NCBI GenBank assembly: GCA_963277665.1
Contig: OY728123.1
Span: forward strand, 625,082,915-625,146,914
DNA from: Viscum album
Taxonomy: Eukaryota > Streptophyta > Magnoliopsida > Santalales > Viscaceae
DNA length: 64,000 nt
Direction: 5' to 3'
The notes under the pieces were generated by a model that saw only the letters and a program-made list of their open reading frames with translations, ran no database searches and was not told where the DNA came from. The position numbers and the translations under genes were made by a program. This document shows, piece after piece, positions 11,701-23,755 of this stretch (its first letter is position 1; every line of letters begins with the position of its first letter).

Positions 11701-12019
11701 CTCTTTTCCAGTCATCATCAGGTTGGGATCAGATTCTGTTTTGGGTGTATATATTTCACCTTTACATTTTTGAATTCACTATCATACCCTTGTACTATCT
11801 AAAAGTTCATGAATTTTTATTTTACATTTCATAAGTTTCATCTTTCTGTACTTTTCTCTGCACTTTGAAATTGATTTGGATGTATGTGTGTGTACAAGTT
11901 CTTAAGAAAAGGCCTCCCTGAGTTTGTTGTGCCTCTAGCACTTTTCGACGACTTCTACCCAATAGAGGTGGGGTGGGGGTATTTTTGGATTGAGCCTTGG
12001 GTTGAGTTAGGACATAACA
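8771..12019 (+). repeat. 3' LTR of element 1 (3249 bp)
   Basis: The LTR starts with TGTAGAGA directly after the purine tract and ends with '..gacataaca' at 12019, giving the usual TG...CA borders. Its last ~780 bases match the 5' LTR at 3050-3830. Satellite DNA begins immediately after it. The middle carries a ~55-bp tandem repeat (about 10660-10965). The longest open frames inside it (for example 11229-11666) are conserved with the other LTR only because the DNA is homologous, and have no recognisable domain. Confidence 0.88.
10660..10965 (+). repeat. ~55-bp tandem repeat inside the element 1 LTR
   Basis: About five to six degenerate units share 'ataccatgatgaacctc', 'agct.g.ctgggtagtgtag' and 'tcccc' followed by 'gagagata'. 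Clear unit starts are near 10769, 10826 and 10880. The repeat is more G+C-rich than the rest of the window. Similar LTR-embedded minisatellites are known in large plant gypsy LTRs. The function is unknown. Confidence 0.8.
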
Positions 12020-15000
12020 TGTTGACCATATATTTATTTTTTGAATTTATGAATCGGCACCACATCAATATGAAGGAGGGTTTTCTAAGGAAGTTTCTAA
12101 ATGATTTTTTATGATTCAAAACACTAAAGAAAGCATGTAATAGTCAAAACCTTAAAAAACTAAATAAAATTTTTTTTTAAAATCATGATACAACTTTCAA
12201 TAAACCACTATTGGAGTGTTTGAGTAGAGGATATTTCAATGAGATTTATGTTGTACCCTTAAGGACTCAATAAGAAATTTTTATTAATATGAAAGTATTT
12301 AAAAACATGCTTCGGGTGGTCAAAAACAAAAAAAAAGGACCTCTAATTTCAATCAAATAAAAGTTCAGTGACCATATATTGATTTCTTAAATTTAGGAAA
12401 TAACGTAAGATCAATCTCAGTGATGGTTTTATTAGTATTTCCACAAATGCATTTTTATTATTTCAAAGCTCTAAAATAAGTTCATAATGGTCAAAACCCT
12501 TGAGAACTATATCAGATTGGATTGAAATATGTGAATAAATATTTTTCAATCATTTATGACAAGAGAGGGTACATATAACATCGATCAGACATGTCGAGTG
12601 ATCTAAATGAATCAATAAGATTTTTTCAATTATATAAATGTTAATAAAGTGTTCCAGGTGTTCAAAAACTTGTATGGAGAGTAAAACCCATCGAAAACTA
12701 CCTCTAATTGGTGTGAAATCATAGGAAAACTAATGTAGAATCGTTTTTAATGTGTATGAGCATACGACACTAATCATACGTGTGGTATGCTATGAATGAC
12801 TCAATGAATAGTTTTTAATGATTTGAAAGTCCATAAAAATGAAGGTCAAAGTGTCAAAACTAAGAAATTGGCCTATAATTTCAATGAAATTATAGGAAAA
12901 TGATCATACATTGATTAATGAAAAGTAAGAACCTACTCCTCATCCATTCAAGTAATGATTTTCTCACGATGTGTATAAATATATATTTTTTGTTTTAAAA
13001 CTCTAAATAATTTCTATAATGATCAAAGACAATTCAAACTACCTCATATTTGCTTTAAATCAGGGTAAAATAAATGTTCAATGATTTTTGACTTATTTGA
13101 GTAGGTTTCATGGTAATCAGACATGTGGTGTGCTCTGAATGAATCAATAAGCAGTTTTTAATAATACAATGGTATTTATAAATGTGTGTATAAGGTTCAC
13201 AATGCAGAAAAAGATCTTATATATTAATGAAATCATAGGAAAAATATGAAGATTTATTTTTTAAATATTGGAATAGGCAACACATCAATCTGAGTGATGG
13301 TTTTCTTGAGATGTCTATAAAATAATTTAATGTCTTTTCAAACTCTAAAATGCATGTGTAACAATCAAGACCATATAAAACTACCTCAAACTGGAATAAA
13401 ATAATGGTATAACCAACATTGAATCATTTTTATGTGTATAAGAAGATTGTATATCAATCACATGTGTGGTGTAATATGAAGACATGATAAGTAGTTTATA
13501 ATGATATTAATGTCTTTAAAAATGTGCATTGGGGCCTCAAAAAAAGAATAATGACCTCATATTTCCATGAAATAATATGAAAATGACAATTTATTTATTT
13601 TTAAAATTTAGGAACCGACAAGAAATCAATCTTGGAGAAGGTTTTCTTAAAAAGTTCATCACATAATTTTTTTTAAACATTAAAACATGAATGTAACAGT
13701 AAAAAACATATCGAACTACATCATATTGGTATGAAATCAGAGGAAAAATATTTTTTAATCATTTATGAGGTGTAATAGTACACGACATTTCAATCAAATG
13801 TTTTGTGATCTCTAGGTGATTCAATAATAAGATTTTAATGATGTAAAGATCTCTCAAAATGTGAATCAGGGGATCAAAATCAAGAAAACAATCTCTTATT
13901 AACATTAAAATATAATAAAATGACCATAGATTTATTTTTGAAATAAATGAACTAACACAATATCAATTCGAGTGATGGTTTTCATTATATTTCATTAAAT
14001 GTATTTTTTATGTTTTAAAAATCTAAAGCATGCATGTAATGATAAAACCCATAGTTAACTACATAATGTTATTAATAAATCAGGTACAAGATTTTTAAAT
14101 TATTTGTGATTGTTATGAGTAGATTCCATGTTAATGGAACATGTGGTGTGCTAAAAATGACACAATAAGTTGTTTTGAATGTTATAAATTTCTTTAAAAA
14201 CATGTTTTTGGTGGCAAAAACCATGAAAAAAAAATTCTTCTATTGCTGTGAAATCATAGGATAATGATCTTATATTTTATTTTTGAAATATAGGAACTAA
14301 ATTCACGTCAATTGAAGTGATAATTTTCATAAGATGTCTATAAACACATTTTATTATGTTTTAAAACATGAAATCAAGTGTGTAACGATAAAATTCCTTA
14401 AATTTTACCCCATATTGATATGAAATCACGAGATAACTATTTTTGAATTATTTTTTATGTTTACTAGTTGATTACGCATTAATCAGATGTATAGTATGCT
14501 TTAAAAGAATCAATTAGTTGCTTTTAATGATAATTTTTTTTATTAACAACGTATTTTATGAGGTTAGAACTTAGAAAATAAGCTCATATTTTTTTGAAAT
14601 AATAAGACAATGAGAATAGAATGATTTTCTACATTTAGGAATTGATTCCAAATCAATCCATGTGAGGGTTTTCTTAGTATATATGTAAAAACATTTTTTA
14701 GTTTTAAAATTCTTAAATGTGCGTGTAATGATAAAAACAACTAAAAACTACTTAAAATTTATTTTAAATCAAGTTAAAGTAATAACTGAATCATTTAGGA
14801 TGTGTATGAGTAGATGAAATGTCAACTGTGCATCTTGTACACTCTGTATGACTAAAAAATAAGTATTTAATGATATGAATTTCATTAAAAATGAGCATTG
14901 AGGGGTTAAAACAAAGAAAAAACCCTCAAAGTATCAAAATATCATGTGGAAACAACCATATATTTATTTATAAAATATAATAATTGATATAAAATCAATC

Positions 15001-16358
15001 CAAGTGACTAATTATCTTGATATGTCCCTAAATAGATTTTTTGAGCTTTAAAACACTAAAACATGGGTGTAATAGTAAAACTATAAAATCCTACCTAAAA
15101 TGGCACGAAATTATGGGAAAATGATCACCAAATCAATTGTTTCATATAAGAGTAGAAGACACATCAATCAGATGTGTGGTGTCCTTGGAAGGACTCAATA
15201 TATAGTTTTTAATGATTATAAGGTCTTTAAAAACGTACCTAAAGGGAGTCCAAATGAAGCAAACAACCTCTAATTTCCATGAAATAATATGATAAGGACC
15301 ATAGATTTATTTTTGAAATTTAGAAACCTACTCCACATAAATATGAGTGAAACTAAGATAAAAAACATAGATTTTAAAGTGTATAACACTCAGAATCAAA
15401 AAAATATTTCTTATATTATCCTGAAATAATGGGAAAATTTTATTGAATCATTTATGATATGTCAATGAATATTACATTTTAATCTGAGATGTAGTGTGCT
15501 ATAAATGACTCAATATATTACTTTTGATGATAATAATATCATTTAATAAGTGTTTCTGTAGTTAAAACTAAATCAAAAACCTTAGATTGTCCTGAAATCA
15601 TAGGAAAATGACCATAAATGAATTTTTGAAATTCATGAATAGAGTCCACTTAAATTTTAGTGATGGATTTCATAGGATGTCTAAAAATACATTTTTTATT
15701 TAAATCACTAAAAAATACATCTAATGATCCAATCCATAGAAAAATTCCTTTTATAACCTAAAATCAGGTGAAAAATATCATTGAATCATTTGTGTTGTCT
15801 ATGAGAGGAAAAATGGCATTAAGACATGCGATATACTTAAAATGGATTAATAAGAAGTCTTTAATGATATTAATTTATTTAAAAACATGCGCCGGGGGTT
15901 CAAAACCAAGTGAAAGACTTTATTTCCATGATATCATATTAAAATCACCAAATATTGATTTTTGAAATATATGAATTGAAAACACATCAATCTGATTTAC
16001 TGTTTACTTGATATGTTTGTAAATTAATTTTTTATATTTTAAAACTATAAAAAAGGAATGTTGTTATCAAATTCATATAAATATACCACAAAATTATGTG
16101 AGATTAGTTAAAGAATCATTAAATAATTTTTCTTACATGTATGAGAAGATGAAATGTCAATCAGACATATTGTGTGCTCTAAATTAATTAATATGAAACT
16201 TTAATGGTATGATAGTCTTTAAAAATATGCATCATGCATCCAAAAACCAAGAAAACAACCTCAAATTGTTTTTAAATTATAATAAAAATATTGTTGATTT
16301 ATTTTTTAAATATAGTCACTAACACCACATCAATCCGTGTTAAATTTTTCTCAAGATG
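12020..16358. repeat. Satellite array, ~341-bp dimeric unit
   Basis: A landmark of the form 'attttTgaaatttaggaact...cacatcaatc' recurs near 12025, 12383, 12912, 13255, 13591, 13931, 14273, 14620, 14963, 15306, 15620, 15957 and 16299. From 12912 onward the spacing is mostly 336-347 bases, with one of 314. Within each unit the two halves resemble each other: 'aaacatgcatgtaatagtc' and 'catattggtgtgaaatcat' in one half correspond to 'aaaatgtgcatcggggttc' and 'ctaatttccatgaaatcat' in the other. The basic monomer is therefore about 170 bases. Units are strongly diverged. The irregular spacing near 12383-12912 reflects a recombined unit. No coding capacity is seen. Confidence 0.93.
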
Positions 16359-17959
16359 TGTAGAGACCCGATGCATGATGTACATGGACATTACATTAGT
16401 TTTTCTGAATACTTAATACATAACAAAAAACATATTCCCAAAGACCATATTAGTTTGGTTTCTTTGTAAACTTGGAACAAAATATTCTAATCACGTTGAA
16501 TGATCTTCAACACCTAAAATAAAGTTCTTCCACTTTTTTTCTTACCTAAAACCTTTATTTATATCCTGGGAAAAAGAAAACATAAAAAGGATGATCTCAA
16601 AAACTCAGTAATGGTAAGAATGGATAATATAAGATAAATCATATACATTAGAACTTAAAAACATGAACATGATGTTTAAACATCAAAATCCTGAGTTGTG
16701 AAATAAATCTTGGTAGTATGTAAGGCATAGATAAAAAAAGAATATTAATCATGATAAGATAGCATGGGAATAAAACATTTAACTATGGAAAAACATTAAA
16801 CACATGATATGATTTTCATAGTACCCAAGTCATTGCTGCCAGGACCATCATAGTGGACAATTTCCATAGATGAATCGGGTTTACTTGTCGTTCCAACCCT
16901 ATAATAATGAACTAGATTTACTTTCTATTCCATACATGTCTATCTCTTTAGAAATAAATCTTTACCTAATCCATTGGATGGAGATATAGTTCCCACCCAT
17001 CTGATAATGAAATCATTCTTATGTGTTCCATAAAAAAACATAAATCCTTCATCATAACCCAACGAATAAAATGGGTTTCATAAACATTAACCCATCAAAA
17101 AATAATCCATATAAAATAAATGGATTTCATTTCATCATAAAAAAAATATGTAAATAATAGGGATAATATACTTGACACATAACCATATTAGTGAACTTCA
17201 TCTTAGATGGAAAATAGTTTTGATTAAAACACTTGAAATGAATTCTTAAGGAAAATATACTTTATTTTTCAAAATCATTTTCTATTCTCCAAATTTCATT
17301 AAATTTTAAATGAAATTTTTTTTCTTGAAAATAACTATGAAATACTATAGAGTAAGCTTCGTTGAAATAAGGCATTATGAAAGTGGAAAAAATCCATTCA
17401 CGACGTATAAGTTAAAAAAATATTATACTCGTACTTTTGCCACAAATGTCAAAAAGTACATTGTATGGTAAACAAAAGAAAGATTCCTTCCATAACTTGT
17501 GGTAAAACCAAAAAAGGGTAAAAATAACATTAAACATACTTGAAAAAATTATAAACATTATATGAAAATTTATTTAGAAAACATGGAAATGGATGATAAA
17601 TATAACCCCAGTAAATACTTACGAAAAAACAATCTCGGATAAGAAAGAGATTGAAATAATTATCCCTTACCTTATGTCCAATTTATTACATATGTGTATG
17701 ATACTTTGGTATAGTTTTTTGAAACATATTATTAACTTATAACAGAACCATAATAATATTTATTATATCATATATGATTTACTTACGACTTTATACTACC
17801 AGTTCATTTATCAATTCCATGTTAAAGCATCATTTCGGGTAAAATCATTTCATTTATTGTATGTGTTTTGACATGTAATTATTTATATGATTACATAGAT
17901 CATGATTAAGAACATCTAGAATGTGAAACATGATTTATATATAATAATATTCAAAATAC

Positions 17960-18430
17960 ATATATATGATATATTGATTAATGGAATGAAATGCACCGTT
18001 TATAGAGATGGTAGGCCATACGTACGCATGAACGCTGTTTTTCTTTCATTATTAAATTGAATGGAAGTATGTAAATGACATATAAATAAATCCAGTATCA
18101 TTATTATGTCATATATTTCATGATTATTTATTATATATACTTTATAATCATTCAGTAATGGTTAACATGGAGAATGAATCTCAGCGCATCATGGAGACAG
18201 TAATCCATACGTATGCACCAGCGATGATATCATTCCCATAATTATTGAATAGAATTGGAGTGGATGATATAAAATCATAGAATTAGTATGATGTTATAAT
18301 AATCATATATAGTTATTTCTTCCATTATTATTCCCATCCAAGTAGGTTGGTTACGAAAAATAGATTACACCGTGTCGTGGAGACGGTTGGCCGTACATAC
18401 GCACACGCGGTGATTTCATTTTTCGTAGGA
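17960..18430 (-). repeat. Threefold ~185-bp repeat with CpG palindromic core in LTR
   Basis: Three cores lie at about 17993-18036, 18182-18229 and 18368-18413, spaced roughly 186 bases apart. Each carries 'ggagac', then 'ggcc.ta' or a variant, then 'cgtacgcat' or a variant. The spacers between them are also related ('cattattaaattgaatgg', 'cataattattgaatag'). The cores are the most G+C-rich part of this section of the LTR and keep their CG dinucleotides although the surroundings are A+T-rich. Confidence 0.8.
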
Positions 18431-18747
18431 TGGATATAAGTTGAAATAGGGTTGTTTCATATTTATAATAACATATCAGTATATTAGTGATACTGATGTT
18501 ATTACTTTATGATTTAACAGTTAATTAAGAAGAAGTATATGATGAAAGAAACATGAAAGAATCAGTAGAAGAGATTACCACTCCCACGACGTGCCTCTTT
18601 AAAACATTCTCTTAGGGAACTAGAGATAGCCTTTTGAGGAGACCAAATCCTCTATAATATAACTATAGAGGTTGAGAATAGGAATTTGCAGGATTTTTTC
18701 AAGCATGAAGTCTTAAAATGAAGTGAATAGAAGAGGGAGGAGGTTCC

Positions 18748-18755
18748 CTTTTATA
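18748..18755 (-). promoter_or_regulatory. Predicted TATA box in left LTR of element A
   Basis: On the minus strand the sequence reads TATAAAAG followed by 'ggaacctcctccctcttc', a typical plant LTR core promoter layout. The same box is kept at the matching place in the other LTR (26148-26155). Confidence 0.65.
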
Positions 18756-20974
18756 AGAGATGAGAGGGGCACTTTTAGAAACATCAAAAATATTAATTTA
18801 TAATAAACTAAAACCCCACATAAAAACTTCCAAAATGACTCATATTATAATATGAGATGTGATAGGGTTTTAATATCATCAACCAATAAAATTTATACAT
18901 GTTGGAAAATTATTTTTAAACTTTATCAAATTTATTTATCCTTATTTTATCTATTTAATCTTATTTGTGGTAATAATTTTCTATATTTTAAATTATTATA
19001 AATACTTATGTGTTGTGAATTGTCTATAATTGGATTATTTATGAAATTTTAGACCATATTAATTTGAATTTATAATTTATTATTTTTTTTTTGTGATTTG
19101 TAATCAATTTAATAATAAGTTATTTTTATAAAATATCAATAATGTCAATTTTGACACTATTAATTTATTTGAATTTAAATAAATTCTACACAGAAGATGT
19201 GATCTAAAAAAATATTTAATAGATTTATAACATGTCATATTCATATATAAAATTATTTTAGAACATTAATTAGTTAATATAATTTTTATTTAAATATTTC
19301 TAGAACCATTTATTGGATTTTTCTCTTAATAATATAATTACAGCAACATTTTTGTATAATTATTTAATATACTTATTTGTTGCATAAAAATTAAAAATAA
19401 AATACCAAGACGAATATAAATATAATATATTTAATAACAATACATTAAATCTAATTTTTCGTCTAAAACTACCAGATTTTAAAATTTTATCTTTATTAAA
19501 GTATGAAGGTGACAACTTTGACATCATTTGAAATAAAATAATATAAATGTCATAATCTATTTTATAAGGCTCCAAATGGTCCAAAAGTATACCCTTAGAT
19601 GATTAGGTTATATATATACTCGACCAATAAGGTTTGGCCAAGTTTCTTGTCCTTTTTATGGTTATTATGATTTTAATAAGAACTATATTATTGAGTTTTC
19701 ACTAAATAAATAATTTCTGCATCATTAATGTATAAGCTAATAAGGTAATTATATATTTATTTAAAAATGAAAATAAATTTCCATGATGATGAGAATAGTT
19801 TTATCTTACAAGTTAGTATTTATAATTGAATTTAAATTTTGTATAACATTATATTAAAAATAATTTAATTATTAAAGCTCTAGTGAGGCTTATTTCACTT
19901 TTTTTTAATAAAATAAATTAAAGGTCTCAATCACATCCAAGTGGATCCAAAAAGATACCATTTCGACCCAAGTATATTATAGGACGAAATATAATCATAA
20001 AATTATATTAATACAAGTTTTAGGGCAATTTTATAATATTATTTTTACCCATTAATTACCTGATTTACCTTTAACTATAGTAAATAAAATGTACTATAGT
20101 TACTATTCATACTGTCTAAAAATAAAAAGTATCCTATTAACATAATTTGGACCTACTGATTCCAAATATGGAATAACTTTTTTCCAAATTCAATGCACAT
20201 AAGTTGAAATATTAATTTAAAATTAGTCCCTCTTTTGAGATAACAGGTTATAAAAGTTAAAACATTTCAAAAGATTGAAATGTTTTTAGCTATGAAGTCA
20301 ATGTAAAATTAATGATATTGACATAAATAATATTAAATGGTTTAAATATATTCTATTTATACTTTAAAACCATTAAATATTATAATTTAATCATATAAAT
20401 TCTCTTGATGGAAAATGTTTTTTTTAATTAAATTTTAGCATTTTTACTATTCATTAAAATATGAAAGTTAGCAGAAAAATATTAACAAATTATCCATAGA
20501 TAATTTTTATATCCTTATTGAAATTAATAAGTTTATTTTGTCCAATTGAACTTATAAACATGTCAAAAACAAGATTTAATTTTGGTGCTCCATTAAACAA
20601 GGGCAAAACTGTATTTTTTGAAAAATACTTATTTTACCCAAAAAAATTATTTTATTCTCATACCATGTTCTAGAATATGATTAAGATGAATTATAATGTT
20701 ATAAAATTCAAAATGTGGTTTATACTATTCATAACGGCTAGTTCATAATAATTTTATAACAATATATCATTTTTAGTGAAACTCAGTATTGTGTACAACA
20801 CACGCTATTGAGGAAGGTCGCTCTTGCGTGCTACACATGCCAAGAATAGTGTTTCCACATACTACAAGCTAATATGGTGTTGTGTATAGTGCAAGATAAT
20901 ATTGGTGTATCATAAAACACAAGACATCAATGAAATTAAAAATAATATTTCTCATAAAATCTTGGGGTGTTACA

Positions 20975-20986
20975 TTCTACCCTGCT
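20975..20986 (-). other. Polypurine tract of element A
   Basis: On the minus strand 'agcagggtagaa' directly precedes the TG of the 3' LTR. The matching place in element 2 (37381-37396) is also purine-rich. Confidence 0.7.
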
Positions 20987-22380
20987 TAAAATGAATTTCA
21001 CCCTTGAAATTCATCGGGGTTATAAATCATTTACTACTTGAAAGTTTCTTTCATAGAAACCCACATTGTAAAAAGGAAAACAAAAACTTAATTTTAAAAA
21101 TTAAAGTATGAATCATAATGGTTACCCAAATTAAATCATCATTGGGTTTCCACAAAGGAGAACATAGGTGAAAACATGTATATAAAAGAGAAATCTAACC
21201 ATTTAGTTCTGATGGAGAGTGGTAGAGAACATGGCTATGAAAAATCCAATAATCACAAAGTGATAAATTTTTTATGATCTAAGCACCATCTGATTCATCA
21301 GATATGAGGGAACTAGGAAAATATTTTTGGTTTTCAAGATCCTTTCCAAAAATTTGAAAATTTTGAATTAGAAGTAATACATACTTGATTTTGGTACAAT
21401 CTCATCGTTGGTCATTCAATGTTCAATTTCCACTTCATATCGTAAAGAAATGAAGTTGAATTTTTCATTCATGAAGTGATAGCAGATCCTGTGATATAAT
21501 TATGGGTCATTCCATCTGTCTCAAACAAAATGTTAACAAAAGTTATTAAATATACATAAGTCCATATGTGGTGATATTAATTGTATATGTCCCCAAAAAT
21601 GGACTTATACTTCATATATCAAACCACTTAATAAAATAAAACTAATTTTTACTAATCATGAACTTCTTGTATACCAGTGGTAGGAGATAAAGGCCTATTA
21701 CACTTTAGTTGTGGGTTTGATTCTTGCATCCTCATCCGATGCGATGAGTTTTCGTCTGTCCTATAGGTTGTACGTTTTCTAAAATAATACAATTATAACA
21801 TTTTAGAAATAATATCAAAATGTTCTAGCCTTAAGAAATATTATCTGATGTCTTGCTTAATCCATTCCAATCTTTAGGCTTATCCAAAAAACTTATGTCC
21901 AATCTCATAGTATAAAGAAAAAGATTACCAGATAGGTCATCTACCAAGCATGTGATTACCATAATTTATCCCCTATATATCATAAGATATATATTTTTGG
22001 TTATATTCCAAACATGTAAATACATTAATCATGTATTCTCTTGAAACTTGAATTACCATAGGACCTTAGTTAAAGCATGAATGTCGTCAAAAGTTAATAA
22101 TTTCCACATACCAAAATCCCAAAATTTAAATATACTCAAACCAAGAAGTCACTTTGTCCTTATATCATTCATGAGATCATTAATACTTTCAAACATATTA
22201 TTTTCCCTATATCCCTTCATTATGTGCATATAATCTTATTTCCAAAAATATTTCAATTACTTTTCATGGTTATCGGTACCATACAATTATTGAAAACAAA
22301 AACATAGTTATTCAAATATTCCATAATACTATAAATGAGATTCCACAACACTATTTTTGAATCCTTTTACATATACACAA
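20987..22380. other. Interior of element A downstream of gag, no coding motif recognised
   Basis: In element orientation this lies between gag and the purine tract, where protease and polymerase would be expected. I recognised no DTG, RT, RNase H or integrase motif on either strand. It contains a candidate tRNA-derived SINE at about 21665-21790. Confidence 0.5.
21665..21790 (+). mobile_element. Candidate tRNA-derived SINE fragment
   Basis: A box-A-like 'tataccagtggtaggag' (from 21670) and a box-B-like 'gggtttgattcttgc' (21713-21727) are spaced as in tRNA genes. The intervening 'gcctattacactttagttgt' resembles the anticodon-side region of plant tRNA-related SINE heads. No cloverleaf is conserved and no clear tail or target duplication was seen. 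It could be coincidence or a decayed tRNA-like fragment. Confidence 0.42.
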
Positions 22381-22389
22381 AATCATTCC

Positions 22390-23360
22390 ACCACATCGCT
22401 GTCATATTGAAAATAACCAATAGGGATCGCAGGTGACATCCCTTTGTCCTTTTCCTTATGCGGTTTTTGATGTCGATAATCATTAAGCCTTGGATTAGGG
22501 CATTGGTTAGCATAATTACCCATTTCGTTGCACTGGTAGCATTGAAGTGTTGGGGGTGCGTTCTCTATAGTCTTTTCTCTGTTCACATCATTAGCTATCT
22601 TTTTCCCATTACATCATCACTCAGCTTATCGATTACTTTCTTCTCCACACTTAAAATATTTTCTAGTCCCTTTTAGATAATCTCCACCATGCTTCTATCC
22701 ACACGTTGAGCATAACGAAGCATTTATCTTCTTTTCACCATTGTTTTGAGATTTTTCCTTGAAATCTATCTTTGGTTTCTTATAAAAACCATGAGAAGGA
22801 TATGTAACATAAAATTATAGTTCTACCTTGATAACCCAATGCGCAATTTCATCATATCTACTGAAGTCTCTTATATCTAGTGCCCTTCAAATACTTGGTT
22901 TTAATACACTGAAGAATCGATCAACTTTACTTTCAGGTTGGATGATAAATGCAGAAGCATACCTTGAAAGCCTTGTAAAAGTTTCCTCATATATACCATC
23001 ATATTCATCATCCAATTTATTAAGCTCAAGGAACTCATTTTATATATTTGTTTGAGAAATCTTAGGGAAGTACTTATTTAAAAAACATTTCTTGAACTCA
23101 TCTCATTCCATGGATTCAATTTCATCACGGGCCTTGTATTCATAATTAGAGTCCACCACTAGTCTGCTTCACCTTCTAAACGGTAAACAGCTATAATGAA
23201 TTTTTCATGTTCTGAACAACGATGTATGGAAAAGATATTTTCAATGGTATTGATCCATTTTTCAGCAACAAGTGGATCAAAAGTCACGCTGAAAGAAGGT
23301 AGAATTACCCTCATGAAGGACTCAATAGAATATTTTTCCCTTCTCTACTCATTTGGATGT
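22390..23360 (-). pseudogene. gag: gag of element A (capsid plus zinc knuckle), decayed
   Basis: On the minus strand, reading leftward from about 23360, the translation gives 'KMDQYH*KYLF' (family 'W...+..IF'), then 'WDEFKKCFLNKYFPKI', 'NEFLELNKLDDEY', 'YEETFTRLSRYA' and 'ESKVDRFFSVLKPSI'. This is the order found in plant Ty3/gypsy capsid regions. The last part, an open frame at 22383-22586, contains the knuckle CYQCNEMGNYANQCP, where the histidine of CX2CX4HX4C is replaced by asparagine. Several stops and frameshifts are present. Gag would package the element RNA. Element 2 holds a related gag remnant near 46560-46860. Confidence 0.85.
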
Positions 23361-23743
23361 CCAGAATGATTCATAGCTTAAGTATGTATAACAATAATAT
23401 TTTTCACTCCATATCCCATAACATCGGTGTGTTAATGAGGAAAATCATTGCATTTTCCATTACATTGATCAACACGGTTCCTTCGGGTTCCAACCATCAT
23501 TTAAAACCCAAAAATAATAGTTTGAGAGGCAAAAATAATTCAAGGAAAACAACATAATAAAATGGTATTACCTTTAATATCTAACATCATATGTATTATT
23601 TTAATATTATTATCATAATTCTATTACTACAACCTATAATTATACTTAGCCGTATAGATATCCCTATACATACCTTAGAAATTTTTTTAGGCATCTCGCA
23701 AATGTTTTCACATCCTGGTTTCCAATGGTTAACTAAACCTTCG

Positions 23744-23755
23744 CTCTGACACTGA
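23744..23755 (-). other. Primer binding site of element A
   Basis: On the minus strand 'cagtgtcagagc' lies next to the internal border of the 5' LTR (which ends at 23757) and is followed by 'gaagg'. It matches the initiator-Met-tRNA-type site TGGTATCAGAGC at 9 of 12 bases. Its place fixes the orientation of the element as minus. Confidence 0.78.

Larger units (their letters stand above)
3050..12019 (+). mobile_element. Element 1: decayed Ty3/gypsy LTR retrotransposon
   Basis: The parts occur in canonical order on the plus strand: 5' LTR remnant, Met-tRNA-type primer site at 3832, gag, protease, reverse transcriptase, RNase H, integrase, purine tract at 8757-8770, and 3' LTR from 8771. RNase H before integrase is the Ty3/gypsy order, as opposed to integrase-first Ty1/copia. 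The integrase ends with a GPY/F-like stretch of the type seen in plant gypsy elements. All coding parts carry several stops and frameshifts, so the element is dead. The two LTRs are clearly homologous near their 3' ends but well diverged, which indicates an old insertion. Satellite DNA starts directly after position 12019. No target duplication can be tested because the 5' end is missing. Confidence 0.9.
16359..20974 (-). repeat. Element A LTR, left copy (3' LTR in element orientation)
   Basis: In plus-strand reading it starts 'tgtagagaccc' and ends 'ggggtgttaca' at 20974. The same borders occur at 23757 and 28371, with matching sequence throughout. It contains a minus-strand TATA box at 18748-18755 and a threefold ~185-bp repeat with a CpG-containing core at about 17960-18430. 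Confidence 0.95.

Noticed and set aside
12020..16358. Regularly spaced repeats as a CRISPR array
   Set aside because: The repeats are ~341-base diverged satellite units without spacers, in a plant-type sequence; there are no cas genes.
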